Source: Bacillota bacterium
GTDB taxonomy: Bacteria; Bacillota_A; Clostridia; Peptostreptococcales; Anaerovoracaceae
DNA length: 5,622 bases
Assembly (NCBI GenBank): GCA_017438085.1
Contig: JAFRWH010000193.1
Coordinates: 1 to 5,622, forward strand
Direction: 5' to 3'
Shown here: positions 1 to 5,622 of the stretch, piece after piece
How the letters are laid out: each line of letters starts with the position of its first letter
Position numbering within the stretch: position 1 is the first letter of the stretch
Notes under the pieces: generated by a model
What the model saw: only the letters and a program-made list of their open reading frames with translations
Told to the model about the DNA's origin: nothing
Database searches by the model: none
Translations under genes and position numbers: made by a program

Positions 1-2
1 GG

Positions 3-17
3 GTGCATTATCAATGA
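3..17 (+). CDS. C-terminal end of a probable upstream ABC permease (UgpA/MalF type), partial
   Basis: The frame beginning at base 3 reads V-H-Y-Q and then TGA (15-17). This TGA overlaps the ATG at 14 of the next gene as ATGA, the usual layout for translationally coupled permease pairs. From family knowledge, first permeases of CUT1 importers (UgpA/MalF type) often end in residues such as V-H-Y or V-R-Y-Q, and they lie directly upstream of a MalG/UgpE-type gene. Only four residues are visible, so the identification rests on context and this short tail rather than on a domain. Confidence 0.5.
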   Translation: MHYQ

Positions 18-910
18 TGGCCGGAAGATCTTCAAATTCAATATCGTCCGGTACGCAGGAACGGCCTGGTCAGGGGCTGGGACTCAAGACCAGGGAACGC
101 ATTGCCGATATACTGGTAAGCGCTATTGCGATCCTGCTTGGGCTTGTGCTTATCTTCCCGATAATCTACTGCGTCTGCGGCGCTTTCAAGACACCCGCAG
201 AGTTCAATACGCCTGCGCTGCTTCCCGGAAGCTTTGGCAATCTGGATAATTTCAGGGATGCCCTGGAACGGGCGGATCTTATACGCTACATGGGCAATTC
301 GTTCATCGTAGCCTTTTTCGGGACGCTGGTAAGGCTCAGTTTTGCCGTGCTGGCGGCTTACGCCTTTGCATATTATGAATTCCGTTTCAAGCGTTTTCTG
401 TTTTTCCTGGTCCTTGGCACCATGATGCTGCCCGGGGATGTGCTGATCACCACAAATTACATTACCGTATCCCGCATGCATCTTCTGAACAGCTACCTTG
501 GCATGATGATAGTCAGCTTTGTAGGCGCAAGTCAGATGTTCATGCTGCGCCAGCGCTTCATGTCGGTCCCCAAAGAACTGAAGGAAGCGGCAGAGCTTGA
601 TGGCTACGGGGATATAGGCTATATATTCCGGGTGCTGCTTCCTGTGTGCAGGCCTGTGCTGGTGACCCTTTTCGTGCAGGGTTTCATAACCATGTGGAAT
701 AGCTATCTGTGGCCGCTGCTGGTGACTGCCAGCGCCCCTCAGATGCGCACTATTATGGTAGGCATCACCAAGCTCAATTCCTGGGAAGACGAGAATTACT
801 GGCTGGTGCTGGCCGGCGTGTGCATTTCCCTGATCCCGTCTCTTGTGCTGTTTATCATAATGCGCCGGAGCTTGAGGAAGAACGGACTGGACGGCGCTCT
901 GGTAGGGTAG
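14..910 (+). CDS. CUT1-family ABC transporter permease, MalG/UgpE type
   Basis: This is an inner-membrane subunit of an ABC importer, expected to pair with a second permease and a cytoplasmic ATPase to move a solute delivered by a lipoprotein binding protein. The 298 residues match the usual family length, apart from a polar N-terminus of about 30 residues. Six hydrophobic segments are visible at about 31-56, 93-120, 128-150, 160-178, 205-237 and 263-284. The EAA loop that docks the ATPase is clear: E191-A-A-E-L-D196-G197, then L208-L-P210. The following W-N-S-Y-L-W-P-L-L (228-236) strongly resembles the same place in UgpE. The end, G-L-D-G-A-L-V-G, is like the family C-terminus. The start at 14 is chosen because it forms an ATGA overlap with the preceding stop; ATG at 17 is the alternative. 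No strong ribosome binding site is visible, consistent with coupling. The substrate cannot be read from a permease; the downstream riboswitch-linked binding protein suggests it may not be a sugar. Confidence 0.93.
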   Translation: MMAGRSSNSISSGTQERPGQGLGLKTRERIADILVSAIAILLGLVLIFPIIYCVCGAFKTPAEFNTPALLPGSFGNLDNFRDALERADLIRYMGNSFIVAFFGTLVRLSFAVLAAYAFAYYEFRFKRFLFFLVLGTMMLPGDVLITTNYITVSRMHLLNSYLGMMIVSFVGASQMFMLRQRFMSVPKELKEAAELDGYGDIGYIFRVLLPVCRPVLVTLFVQGFITMWNSYLWPLLVTASAPQMRTIMVGITKLNSWEDENYWLVLAGVCISLIPSLVLFIIMRRSLRKNGLDGALVG

Positions 911-986
911 GCGCCGGATGGATGGGGTCGCCTGAACTGTGTGGATTTCCGGTCTGATGTAAATTGGCATGTTTTTTTCATACCCC

Positions 987-1015
987 TTTACTTTATAGCC
1001 TTATAGTAGTAAATT
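987..1015 (+). promoter_or_regulatory. Candidate promoter for the FMN riboswitch-binding protein unit
   Basis: TTTACT (987-992) and TAAATT (1010-1015) are separated by 17 bases and match the sigma-A -35 and -10 hexamers at 4 of 6 positions each. They lie just upstream of the riboswitch, which must be at the 5' end of a transcript or within one. The surroundings are A/T-rich and other -10 choices exist, for example TTATAT at 1014-1019. The -35 region shares the 12-mer CCTTTACTTTAT (985-996) with the better promoter upstream of the surface-protein gene, which raises confidence a little. Read-through from the permease gene is an alternative source of transcript. Confidence 0.4.
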
Positions 1016-1031
1016 ATATGCGTTAATAAAA

Positions 1032-1179
1032 CTTCAGGGCGGGGTGAGATTCCCCACCGGCGGTAAAGCCCGCGAACGCCAGAGCAGATAAGTGGCCGCA
1101 TATCATGGTCAATGATTTCTGCCGATGGCGCCGATCCGTTGAGATTCCGGAGCCGACAGTATAGTCTGGATGGGAGAGG
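1032..1179 (+). ncRNA. FMN riboswitch (RFN element)
   Basis: This is a cis-acting RNA aptamer that binds flavin mononucleotide and normally turns down riboflavin synthesis or uptake genes when FMN is plentiful. The conserved core is present almost base for base: CTTCAGGGC at the 5' side, GGTGAGATTCCCC, ACCGGCGGTAAAGCCCGCGA, GATCCGTTGAGATTCCGGAG, then CCGACAGTATAGTCTGGATG and GGGAGAGG. The helices can be drawn: closing stem 1032-1035 with 1176-1179; GGGC 1037-1040 with GCCC 1068-1071; GGGG 1041-1044 with CCCC 1052-1055; CGCC 1077-1080 with GGCG 1127-1130; TCCG 1135-1138 with CGGA 1148-1151; GAC 1155-1157 with GTC 1164-1166. The variable arm is extended (about 1077-1130), with further pairing 1084-1088/1118-1122 and 1093-1097/1107-1111. 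It lies about 90 bases upstream of the solute-binding protein gene on the same strand, so that gene is the expected target. Confidence 0.97.
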
Positions 1180-1200
1180 CATATAGACTTTTGCATTGTT

Positions 1201-1220
1201 GCCCTGTTTTATAGCAGGGC
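1201..1220 (+). promoter_or_regulatory. Hairpin in the riboswitch expression-platform region
   Basis: GCCCTG (1201-1206) is the exact complement of CAGGGC (1215-1220), with a short A/T-rich loop. It sits between the aptamer and the gene, where an expression platform is expected. It is followed by ATTTATATTG rather than a run of T, so it is a poor intrinsic terminator as drawn. It may be part of a switch affecting translation, a weak terminator, or a transcript-stabilising stem. Its role is inferred from position only. Confidence 0.5.
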
Positions 1221-1246
1221 ATTTATATTGTGAATCGAAGTGCCGT

Positions 1247-1265
1247 CCGAAAACGATTTTGGAGG
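1247..1265 (+). promoter_or_regulatory. Strong ribosome binding site with possible small sequestering hairpin
   Basis: GGAGG (1261-1265) lies six bases before the ATG at 1272, a near-ideal Shine-Dalgarno that fixes the start of the binding-protein gene. Just upstream, CC (1247-1248) and AAAA (1250-1253) can pair with TTTT (1257-1260) and GG (1261-1262), with one bulged G and a three-base loop. This would partly cover the ribosome site. The hairpin is weak, so control of translation through it is only a suggestion. Confidence 0.4.
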
Positions 1266-1271
1266 TAAAAC

Positions 1272-2636
1272 ATGAAAAAGATCTTATCATTACTGCTCGC
1301 TTTGGCGCTGGTGCTGGGAGTGGCTGCATGCGGAGGAAAACAGGAGGAGCAGGGAGAGGTAAAGCCGCCCGAACCGGAAGGCTTTGTGTCCAAACTTGGC
1401 AGCGAGCCCGTTACCATCACTTACTGGCACTGTGCGTCTGATGCTCAGGGCCAGCTGATGGACAAGTATGTGGAAGAATACAATAAGAATAACGGAAAAC
1501 AGGTTACCGTTAATGCGGTATATCAGGGTCAGTATTCCGATGCCACAACCATGCTGAAGTCCATTCTCTCCGCTGAAAACTACAGCGAGCTTCCGGATGT
1601 GATGCAGATGGATGCTACCGGCAAGGTCAATTACTTCAATTCCGGCAAGGCATTTACTGCAGATGAGGCGGAAAAGGCTTTCGAAGATCCTGTAATGGAC
1701 CAGTATCTTGATGCGGCTCTTGGAAACTGGCAGTTCTCGGGTGCTCAGCTTGGCCTGCCTTTTGCCACATCCACCACGATCACTTATTATAATAAGGATC
1801 TGCTGGCGAAAGCCGGCTGGGATCACTGCCCGGACACTTTTGCGGATCTTATCCGCCTGAGCGAAGACTTCAAGGCTAACAAGATAGATGTTCCCGTTAT
1901 CGGCACAGTACCCAACACACCGACTCTGGCAAACTGGCTGGGTCAGCTGGGAAGCTATGTGGTGAACGAACGCAACGGCTCCGATGGTACTGCGGATAAA
2001 CTGGAATGCGTGGACAACGGTGCCCTCAAGACCTTCCTGAGCGAATGGAAAGCTCTGTATGACAATGGCGCACTTACCAACGATGCGCTCTCCACATCAA
2101 ACTTTGTGGCAGGGCAGGTGGCCATCTTTACGAGCAGTTCTTCTAACATAAAGAGCGTGCTGGATAAGGTTGGCGGCTCCTTTGAAGTAGGCGCTGCGCC
2201 TTACCTGAGAGTCAGCAGCAATGCGGCTCACGGCGCTACAGTTTCCGGCTCCTTCCTGGCCATGTTCGACAGTGAAGACCAGCTTAAAATGGAAGCCGCC
2301 TGGGATTTCGTCAAGTACATGACAGGGGAAGACGTGCAGGCTGATTTCGCAGTCAACACCGGATACATTCCGGCTAATAAAGCGGCTGCGGACAGCGCTG
2401 CATATAAGTCGCTGCTCAGCTCCATGCCTCAGTTTGCTGTAGGCCCCGAACAACTGTCCAAGACGCCTTCGGACATGAGAAGCGTAACAGTCGGTCCGTC
2501 AACAGATTTCTACTATGCTATTATGAACGACTGCTCTGACATGCTGGCCAACGGTCAGACCGTGGATGAGACAGTTTCAAAGCTGGCGGAGGATCTTCAG
2601 GGACTGCTTGATGCATACAAGAGGGCGAACCCTTAA
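1272..2636 (+). CDS. FMN riboswitch-linked lipoprotein solute-binding protein, family 1 (UgpB/MalE-like)
   Basis: This is an extracellular binding protein, lipid-anchored to the outer face of the membrane, that should capture a solute and hand it to the CUT1 permeases. Residues 1-20 are a lipoprotein signal peptide: M-K-K, a leucine-rich core, then a V-A-A-C lipobox with C20 as the lipidated residue. An acidic linker follows (about 21-45). The family 1 fold shows in V-T-I-T-Y-W-H (47-53), L-P-F-A-T-S-T-T-I-T-Y-Y-N-K (162-175), the A-G-W...P-D-T-F segment (181-190), A-A-W-D-F-V-K-Y-M (342-350) and the hinge-like N-T-G-Y-I-P (362-367). The 454 residues are typical of UgpB-type proteins. The ATG at 1272 is set by GGAGG and the signal peptide. 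The permease gene upstream supports a transporter role, but no ATPase is visible. The FMN riboswitch in its leader points to a flavin or flavin-related ligand. Homology alone would suggest a sugar or glycerol phosphate, so the substrate is open. Confidence 0.93.
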   Translation: MKKILSLLLALALVLGVAACGGKQEEQGEVKPPEPEGFVSKLGSEPVTITYWHCASDAQGQLMDKYVEEYNKNNGKQVTVNAVYQGQYSDATTMLKSILSAENYSELPDVMQMDATGKVNYFNSGKAFTADEAEKAFEDPVMDQYLDAALGNWQFSGAQLGLPFATSTTITYYNKDLLAKAGWDHCPDTFADLIRLSEDFKANKIDVPVIGTVPNTPTLANWLGQLGSYVVNERNGSDGTADKLECVDNGALKTFLSEWKALYDNGALTNDALSTSNFVAGQVAIFTSSSSNIKSVLDKVGGSFEVGAAPYLRVSSNAAHGATVSGSFLAMFDSEDQLKMEAAWDFVKYMTGEDVQADFAVNTGYIPANKAAADSAAYKSLLSSMPQFAVGPEQLSKTPSDMRSVTVGPSTDFYYAIMNDCSDMLANGQTVDETVSKLAEDLQGLLDAYKRANP

Positions 2637-2684
2637 TATCCAATTTAGCGCTCTAAATCACTAAAAAAAATATTATATTATTGT

Positions 2685-2727
2685 AAAAAAGCTGTTTAAC
2701 CATTTTGGTGAATGAACAGCTTTTTTT
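2685..2727 (+). terminator. Intrinsic terminator after the binding-protein gene
   Basis: GCTGTT (2691-2696) pairs with AACAGC (2715-2720). An inner ACCA/TGGT stem (2699-2702 with 2706-2709) closes a three-base loop, with a small bulge between the two stems. A run of seven T (2721-2727) follows, and an A run (2685-2690) precedes the stem. It lies about 50 bases after the TAA stop and separates the transporter unit from the next gene. The flanking A and T runs mean it could also work on the opposite strand. Confidence 0.88.
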
Positions 2728-2795
2728 ATGTTAATATCATTATAAAAATAGGCATTTAAAGGTTTTTCCGTGTTCATTTTGTGATTTTTTTGTCC

Positions 2796-2824
2796 TTTAC
2801 TTTATTGAATGTGTTTGTTATATT
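2796..2824 (+). promoter_or_regulatory. Probable promoter of the surface-protein gene
   Basis: TTTACT (2796-2801) and TATATT (2819-2824) are 17 bases apart and match the sigma-A hexamers at 4 and 5 of 6 positions. They lie downstream of the terminator and about 95 bases upstream of the ATG at 2921. The surrounding 2640-2920 stretch is A/T-rich and holds no gene that can be supported, so this is a leader and promoter region. The untranslated leader of roughly 90 bases shows no recognisable riboswitch. Confidence 0.6.
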
Positions 2825-2920
2825 GATCATGGACAATAGGCTCATGATGCAGATTTTATGCATTATGGCATTAATTGCTAAATTATTAATTACTTTTTTA
2901 TTTCTATGAGGTGTGAAGAA

Positions 2921-5622
2921 ATGGCAAAACACTATTCGAAACATCAAGTCGGAAGAAAGATTCTTTCTCTCTGTCTTGCTCTTGCCATGTTCTGCTCTTC
3001 AGTATCCGCGGGAACTCCCAGGATATTTGCAGACGCAGATCCTGCGCAGGTAGTTTCGGCTGAAAAAGATGCCAAGCCCGTAACTGAGGCTAACGATGCC
3101 GCTGAACCAGGCGGCGCCACCGGAATCGAGGAGGCCGTAGAAGGCGACTCGCAAGGCGGCAGTGGAGACGAGACTGATGCTCCCGTCTACACCGTTACTC
3201 TCAAACCGGAAGATGCAGAGGAACCGGCAGCTGAAGATGAAGCTGACGATACTCTGAAGAGCATCGATGAGGCTGACAAGACAGAAGAAGGCGAGGACGG
3301 CGATGCCGCTCTTACCGACGGCCAGAAAACGGAGGATGAAAATGTCTCCGAGACTGCAATAGCGGACAATGATGATCCTGCTAATGCAGAGGCCGGCAAG
3401 GACGGAGAGGACAAGCAGCCCGAAGCTGAAGATCTTGTTCCCGATGAGAACAAGGGCTCCGAGGAGGATGGCAAGGAATCAGATGCAGTATCTGGTCCCG
3501 CGCTGACCGAGTCTGGAGACCAGACAAATGAAGACGGTCAGGATGGCACTGACGTGGTGGATAATAATGAAGATCCCGCCAAGGCAAATGCCGCCGAGAC
3601 CGTAAGCGAAGAACTCACCACACCCGCAGCAAACGCTGACGGGGATGTTGACGTTCAGACCAGCGAGCCTGCTGTGGAGACCACTCCCGAGGTGATCGAG
3701 GAAGAGACAAGCTCCGAAGCAATCGAAGCTGTTACTACTTCTGATGCAGTTGAAGTTGTAACAACCACCGATGCAGTAGAAGAGCAGACTTCTGAGCCTG
3801 CAGTCGAGGGCGAGACATCCGAGCCTGCAATCGAGGAAGTAACTTCTTCTGAAGCAATCGAGGATCAGACTTCTGAGGCTGCGATCGAGACAAGCGAGCC
3901 CGCTGTCGAAGAGCTGACAAGCTCCGATGCGATCGAAAATCAGACTTCTGAGGGTGCGATCGAGACCAGTGGTGAAGCGATCACCAGCGGCGAAGCAGTG
4001 GAGACCACAGGCGAAGCTGTTGAAGCTACCGGTGTAGCGATCAAACCGACAGAACCCGCTATCAAGCGCGGACAGAAGGGTCCCTGGGAGTACCAGTACT
4101 CCTTCAAGCAGACCTTCAAGACCGACGATTATCATGGGCTGTTCAAGTTCGTAGGCGTGGTTTGGGACTTTCTCTTCAACCACGGTGAGAAGACTGTATT
4201 TACCGACATGAAGGTGCTCACCAACTTCTTCATGGAAGGCTTCCTGCCCGAAGGCACCGAAGCAACCATTAGCGAGTACAAGGGTGAGCTTCCCGAAGCG
4301 ATCGCTGACAACGCCATCATGGCCTACGACATCACTCTGGACCTGGACGGCGAAGAAGTGCAACCCGACCGCGGCAAGCCTGTAACGGTAAGCATCTCCA
4401 ATGAAATGATCGGTGAAGCAGTAGATGCAGGCAGTGATATCACTGTTTGGCACATCAATGATGATGGCAGTTACAGCAAGGTCAACAACGTAGTCATTGA
4501 TGGCAGCACCATCACCTTCGATGCGAAGAGCTTCTCAGTATATGCAGTTATTGCGAGTGTGACACCCAGATTGACCATAACCTTTATGAATGGTTCAGCT
4601 GATGGTGTAGTTGCAATAGTAAAGGCTGCAGATACAGCAGAAGAAGTTGAAAAGATCATTTATGATCCAGGTGTAGAAAATCTTGGGACAAAAGTCTTCA
4701 AGGGTTGGACAACTGACGAGGAATATACATCCAGTTCAGTCCTAAAGTCCATTGCCCAGGTCCGTACAGATGCAATGACTTCAGCAGCTGCAATAACTGA
4801 GGATACCAGCATTACTTATTATGCAGCAGTATATACCCAGTATAAGCTCGACTATATCGATGAAGTCGGTACATCTCAGGGTTCAGAAACAGTAGAGATT
4901 CCTGACTGGGCAAATACAAATCAGGCGCAGTATATTGTCAACATGGGATACACACCTGAAACAAGTGAACAGAACTTTGAAGGTTGGCATGTTGCTGAAG
5001 GTAAGTCCAACATAGTCGGATATGAGGAAGGCCATCTTTATAAGAATGGTGATTCAGTGACGATTACCGGAGATGTGACTTTCTCTGTTTATGAACCTTA
5101 TGGACGATGGCTCGTATTCGATGAGAATGGTAAGGGTGGTACATATAATGCACCACAGTTCGTCCATTCCGGAGATGTTACAGTTAAACCATGTGAAGAC
5201 AGTGAAATGGTCAGGTTTGGTTACACCTTTGGTGGTTGGTATGAAAATGCTGCCTGCACAGGTGCTCAGTTTGAATTTGGTCATGAACTTACTGAAGGCA
5301 AAACAATCTATGCTAAGTGGATCGCACAAACTCGAGCAGAGTATTCAGTCCTTATCTGGCTGCAAAACATTTCTCTAGATGGTTACGACTTTAAAGAATC
5401 TGTTACTTTGGAAGGAAATGTTAATAGTACAATCAATACTGTTGTAGCGCAGAATGGAACCGGTAATAATAACAGTTATGCCAGAGTCAATAATCAAAAT
5501 AAACAATATACTGGTTTCCATCTTGTTCGTTTTGATCAGAATGTTACCATCAATACTGAAGGAACTGCTGTAGTAAACGTTTACTATGATCGTACCGAAT
5601 ATACATTAACTTTCAGTAGATA
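2921..5622 (+). CDS. Large secreted InlB B-repeat surface protein, 3' end beyond the window
   Basis: The frame is open from ATG 2921 to the window end (900 full codons), so the protein is truncated by the window. GAGGTG (2908-2913), seven bases upstream, supports the start. Residues 1-30 or so are a signal peptide: basic K-H-Y-S-K-H-Q-V-G-R-K, a hydrophobic core, then S-V-S-A. Residues 40-246 are acidic, low-complexity and rich in D, E and A. Residues 247-382 form a degenerate seven-residue repeat. A globular part (about 387-545) has L-P-E-G-T, Y-D-I-T-L, E-V-Q-P-D, P-V-T-V-S-I and V-W-H-I-N-D-D-G motifs and ends in K-S-F-S-V-Y-A-V. B-repeat-like (Flg_new-like) modules follow: about 552-637 with F-K-G-W, 640-725 with F-E-G-W, and a classic one at 731-800 with G-Y-T-F-G-G-W-Y and I-Y-A-K-W. 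A further module from 806 ends V-N-V-Y-Y-D-R, and another begins at Y-T-L-T-F. Such proteins are usually cell-wall adhesins; the anchor would lie beyond the window. The ligand is unknown. Confidence 0.9.
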   Translation, partial: MAKHYSKHQVGRKILSLCLALAMFCSSVSAGTPRIFADADPAQVVSAEKDAKPVTEANDAAEPGGATGIEEAVEGDSQGGSGDETDAPVYTVTLKPEDAEEPAAEDEADDTLKSIDEADKTEEGEDGDAALTDGQKTEDENVSETAIADNDDPANAEAGKDGEDKQPEAEDLVPDENKGSEEDGKESDAVSGPALTESGDQTNEDGQDGTDVVDNNEDPAKANAAETVSEELTTPAANADGDVDVQTSEPAVETTPEVIEEETSSEAIEAVTTSDAVEVVTTTDAVEEQTSEPAVEGETSEPAIEEVTSSEAIEDQTSEAAIETSEPAVEELTSSDAIENQTSEGAIETSGEAITSGEAVETTGEAVEATGVAIKPTEPAIKRGQKGPWEYQYSFKQTFKTDDYHGLFKFVGVVWDFLFNHGEKTVFTDMKVLTNFFMEGFLPEGTEATISEYKGELPEAIADNAIMAYDITLDLDGEEVQPDRGKPVTVSISNEMIGEAVDAGSDITVWHINDDGSYSKVNNVVIDGSTITFDAKSFSVYAVIASVTPRLTITFMNGSADGVVAIVKAADTAEEVEKIIYDPGVENLGTKVFKGWTTDEEYTSSSVLKSIAQVRTDAMTSAAAITEDTSITYYAAVYTQYKLDYIDEVGTSQGSETVEIPDWANTNQAQYIVNMGYTPETSEQNFEGWHVAEGKSNIVGYEEGHLYKNGDSVTITGDVTFSVYEPYGRWLVFDENGKGGTYNAPQFVHSGDVTVKPCEDSEMVRFGYTFGGWYENAACTGAQFEFGHELTEGKTIYAKWIAQTRAEYSVLIWLQNISLDGYDFKESVTLEGNVNSTINTVVAQNGTGNNNSYARVNNQNKQYTGFHLVRFDQNVTINTEGTAVVNVYYDRTEYTLTFSR
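3659..4042 (+). repeat. Tandem degenerate 7-residue (21-base) repeat coding for an acidic Ser/Thr stalk
   Basis: Within the surface-protein gene, residues 247-374 repeat the pattern T-[ST]-x-x-A-[VI]-E, for example TSEPAVE, TSSEAIE, TTSDAVE, TSEAAIE and TSGEAVE. Many copies are separated by two extra residues (E-Q, D-Q, N-Q, E-V, E-L), giving spacings of seven or nine. About 17 units can be counted. A longer repeat unit is also visible: the 28 bases at 3864-3891 recur at 3939-3966 with one mismatch, 75 bases (25 codons) apart. The stretch probably forms an extended spacer that lifts the B-repeat part away from the cell wall. That role is inferred from composition. Confidence 0.85.

Noticed and set aside
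38..970. 310-codon open frame on the minus strand
   Set aside because: It is a shadow of the permease gene. The plus-strand protein has clear membrane segments and the EAA loop, while the minus translation is a His/Gln-rich nonsense-like sequence.
972..978. Run of seven T after the permease gene as a possible terminator
   Set aside because: No stable stem directly precedes it. The nearby inverted repeats (AGGCG/CGCCT at 909-933, CCGGA/TCCGG further on) are not adjacent to the T run, so a terminator cannot be supported.
1196..1441. Small plus-strand frame (81 codons) starting before the binding-protein gene
   Set aside because: It overlaps the signal-peptide region in another frame, lacks its own ribosome site, and covers the riboswitch expression platform.
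2643..2658. Short hairpin ATTTAG/CTAAAT just after the binding-protein stop
   Set aside because: It has six weak pairs and is followed by an A run, not T. The true terminator lies about 30 bases further on.
3659..4042. CRISPR-like array from regular short repeats
   Set aside because: The repeats are in frame, degenerate at third positions, only 21-27 bases apart with no unique spacers, and lie inside a coding sequence.
3479..4453. 324-codon open frame on the minus strand
   Set aside because: It is antisense to the acidic repeat region. Its length follows from the biased, repetitive codons (GAA/GAG, GCA, ACT) on the plus strand. The translation has no recognisable domain, and the plus frame has a signal peptide, a ribosome site and B-repeat modules.
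5091..5378. Overlapping plus-strand 95-codon frame
   Set aside because: It is out of frame with the B-repeat protein, which has the conserved G-Y-T-F-G-G-W-Y motif there. It has no ribosome site and no recognisable features.

Overview
The window looks like a chromosomal segment from a mid-GC Gram-positive anaerobe of the Clostridia (Bacillota), most plausibly a Lachnospiraceae-like gut or rumen species. The evidence is strong GGAGG-type ribosome binding sites, a lipoprotein solute-binding protein, A/T-rich sigma-A-like intergenic promoters, and a large InlB-type B-repeat surface protein of the kind common in that group. The assignment is from style only; there is no rRNA or other marker gene.

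Region 1 (1-2730) is a CUT1/Ugp-like ABC importer locus. It opens with the last codons of a probable first permease, ending ...VHYQ and overlapping the next start by ATGA. A complete second permease (MalG/UgpE type, 14-910) follows. A 361-base gap then carries a textbook FMN riboswitch (RFN element, about 1032-1179). Next comes a lipoprotein solute-binding protein of family 1 (UgpB/MalE type, 1272-2636), closed by a good intrinsic terminator (2685-2727). No ATPase is visible. The binding protein is therefore predicted to be controlled by intracellular FMN, although its protein family is normally associated with sugars or glycerol phosphates. This is the most interesting feature of the window: it suggests an undescribed flavin, or flavin-linked, uptake system built on a CUT1 chassis.

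Region 2 (2731-5622) is a separate transcription unit with its own promoter (TTTACT-17-TATATT at 2796-2824). It encodes the first 900 residues of a large secreted protein that runs off the window end. In order it has a signal peptide, a very acidic low-complexity stretch, about 17 copies of a degenerate seven-residue T-S-x-x-A-[VI]-E repeat, a globular beta-rich module, and then InlB B-repeat-like (Flg_new-like) modules. Base composition falls sharply from the N-terminal half to the B-repeat half of this gene, suggesting a mosaic origin.

The two regions share a 12-base element, CCTTTACTTTAT, in their promoter areas. Otherwise nothing in the sequence links them functionally.
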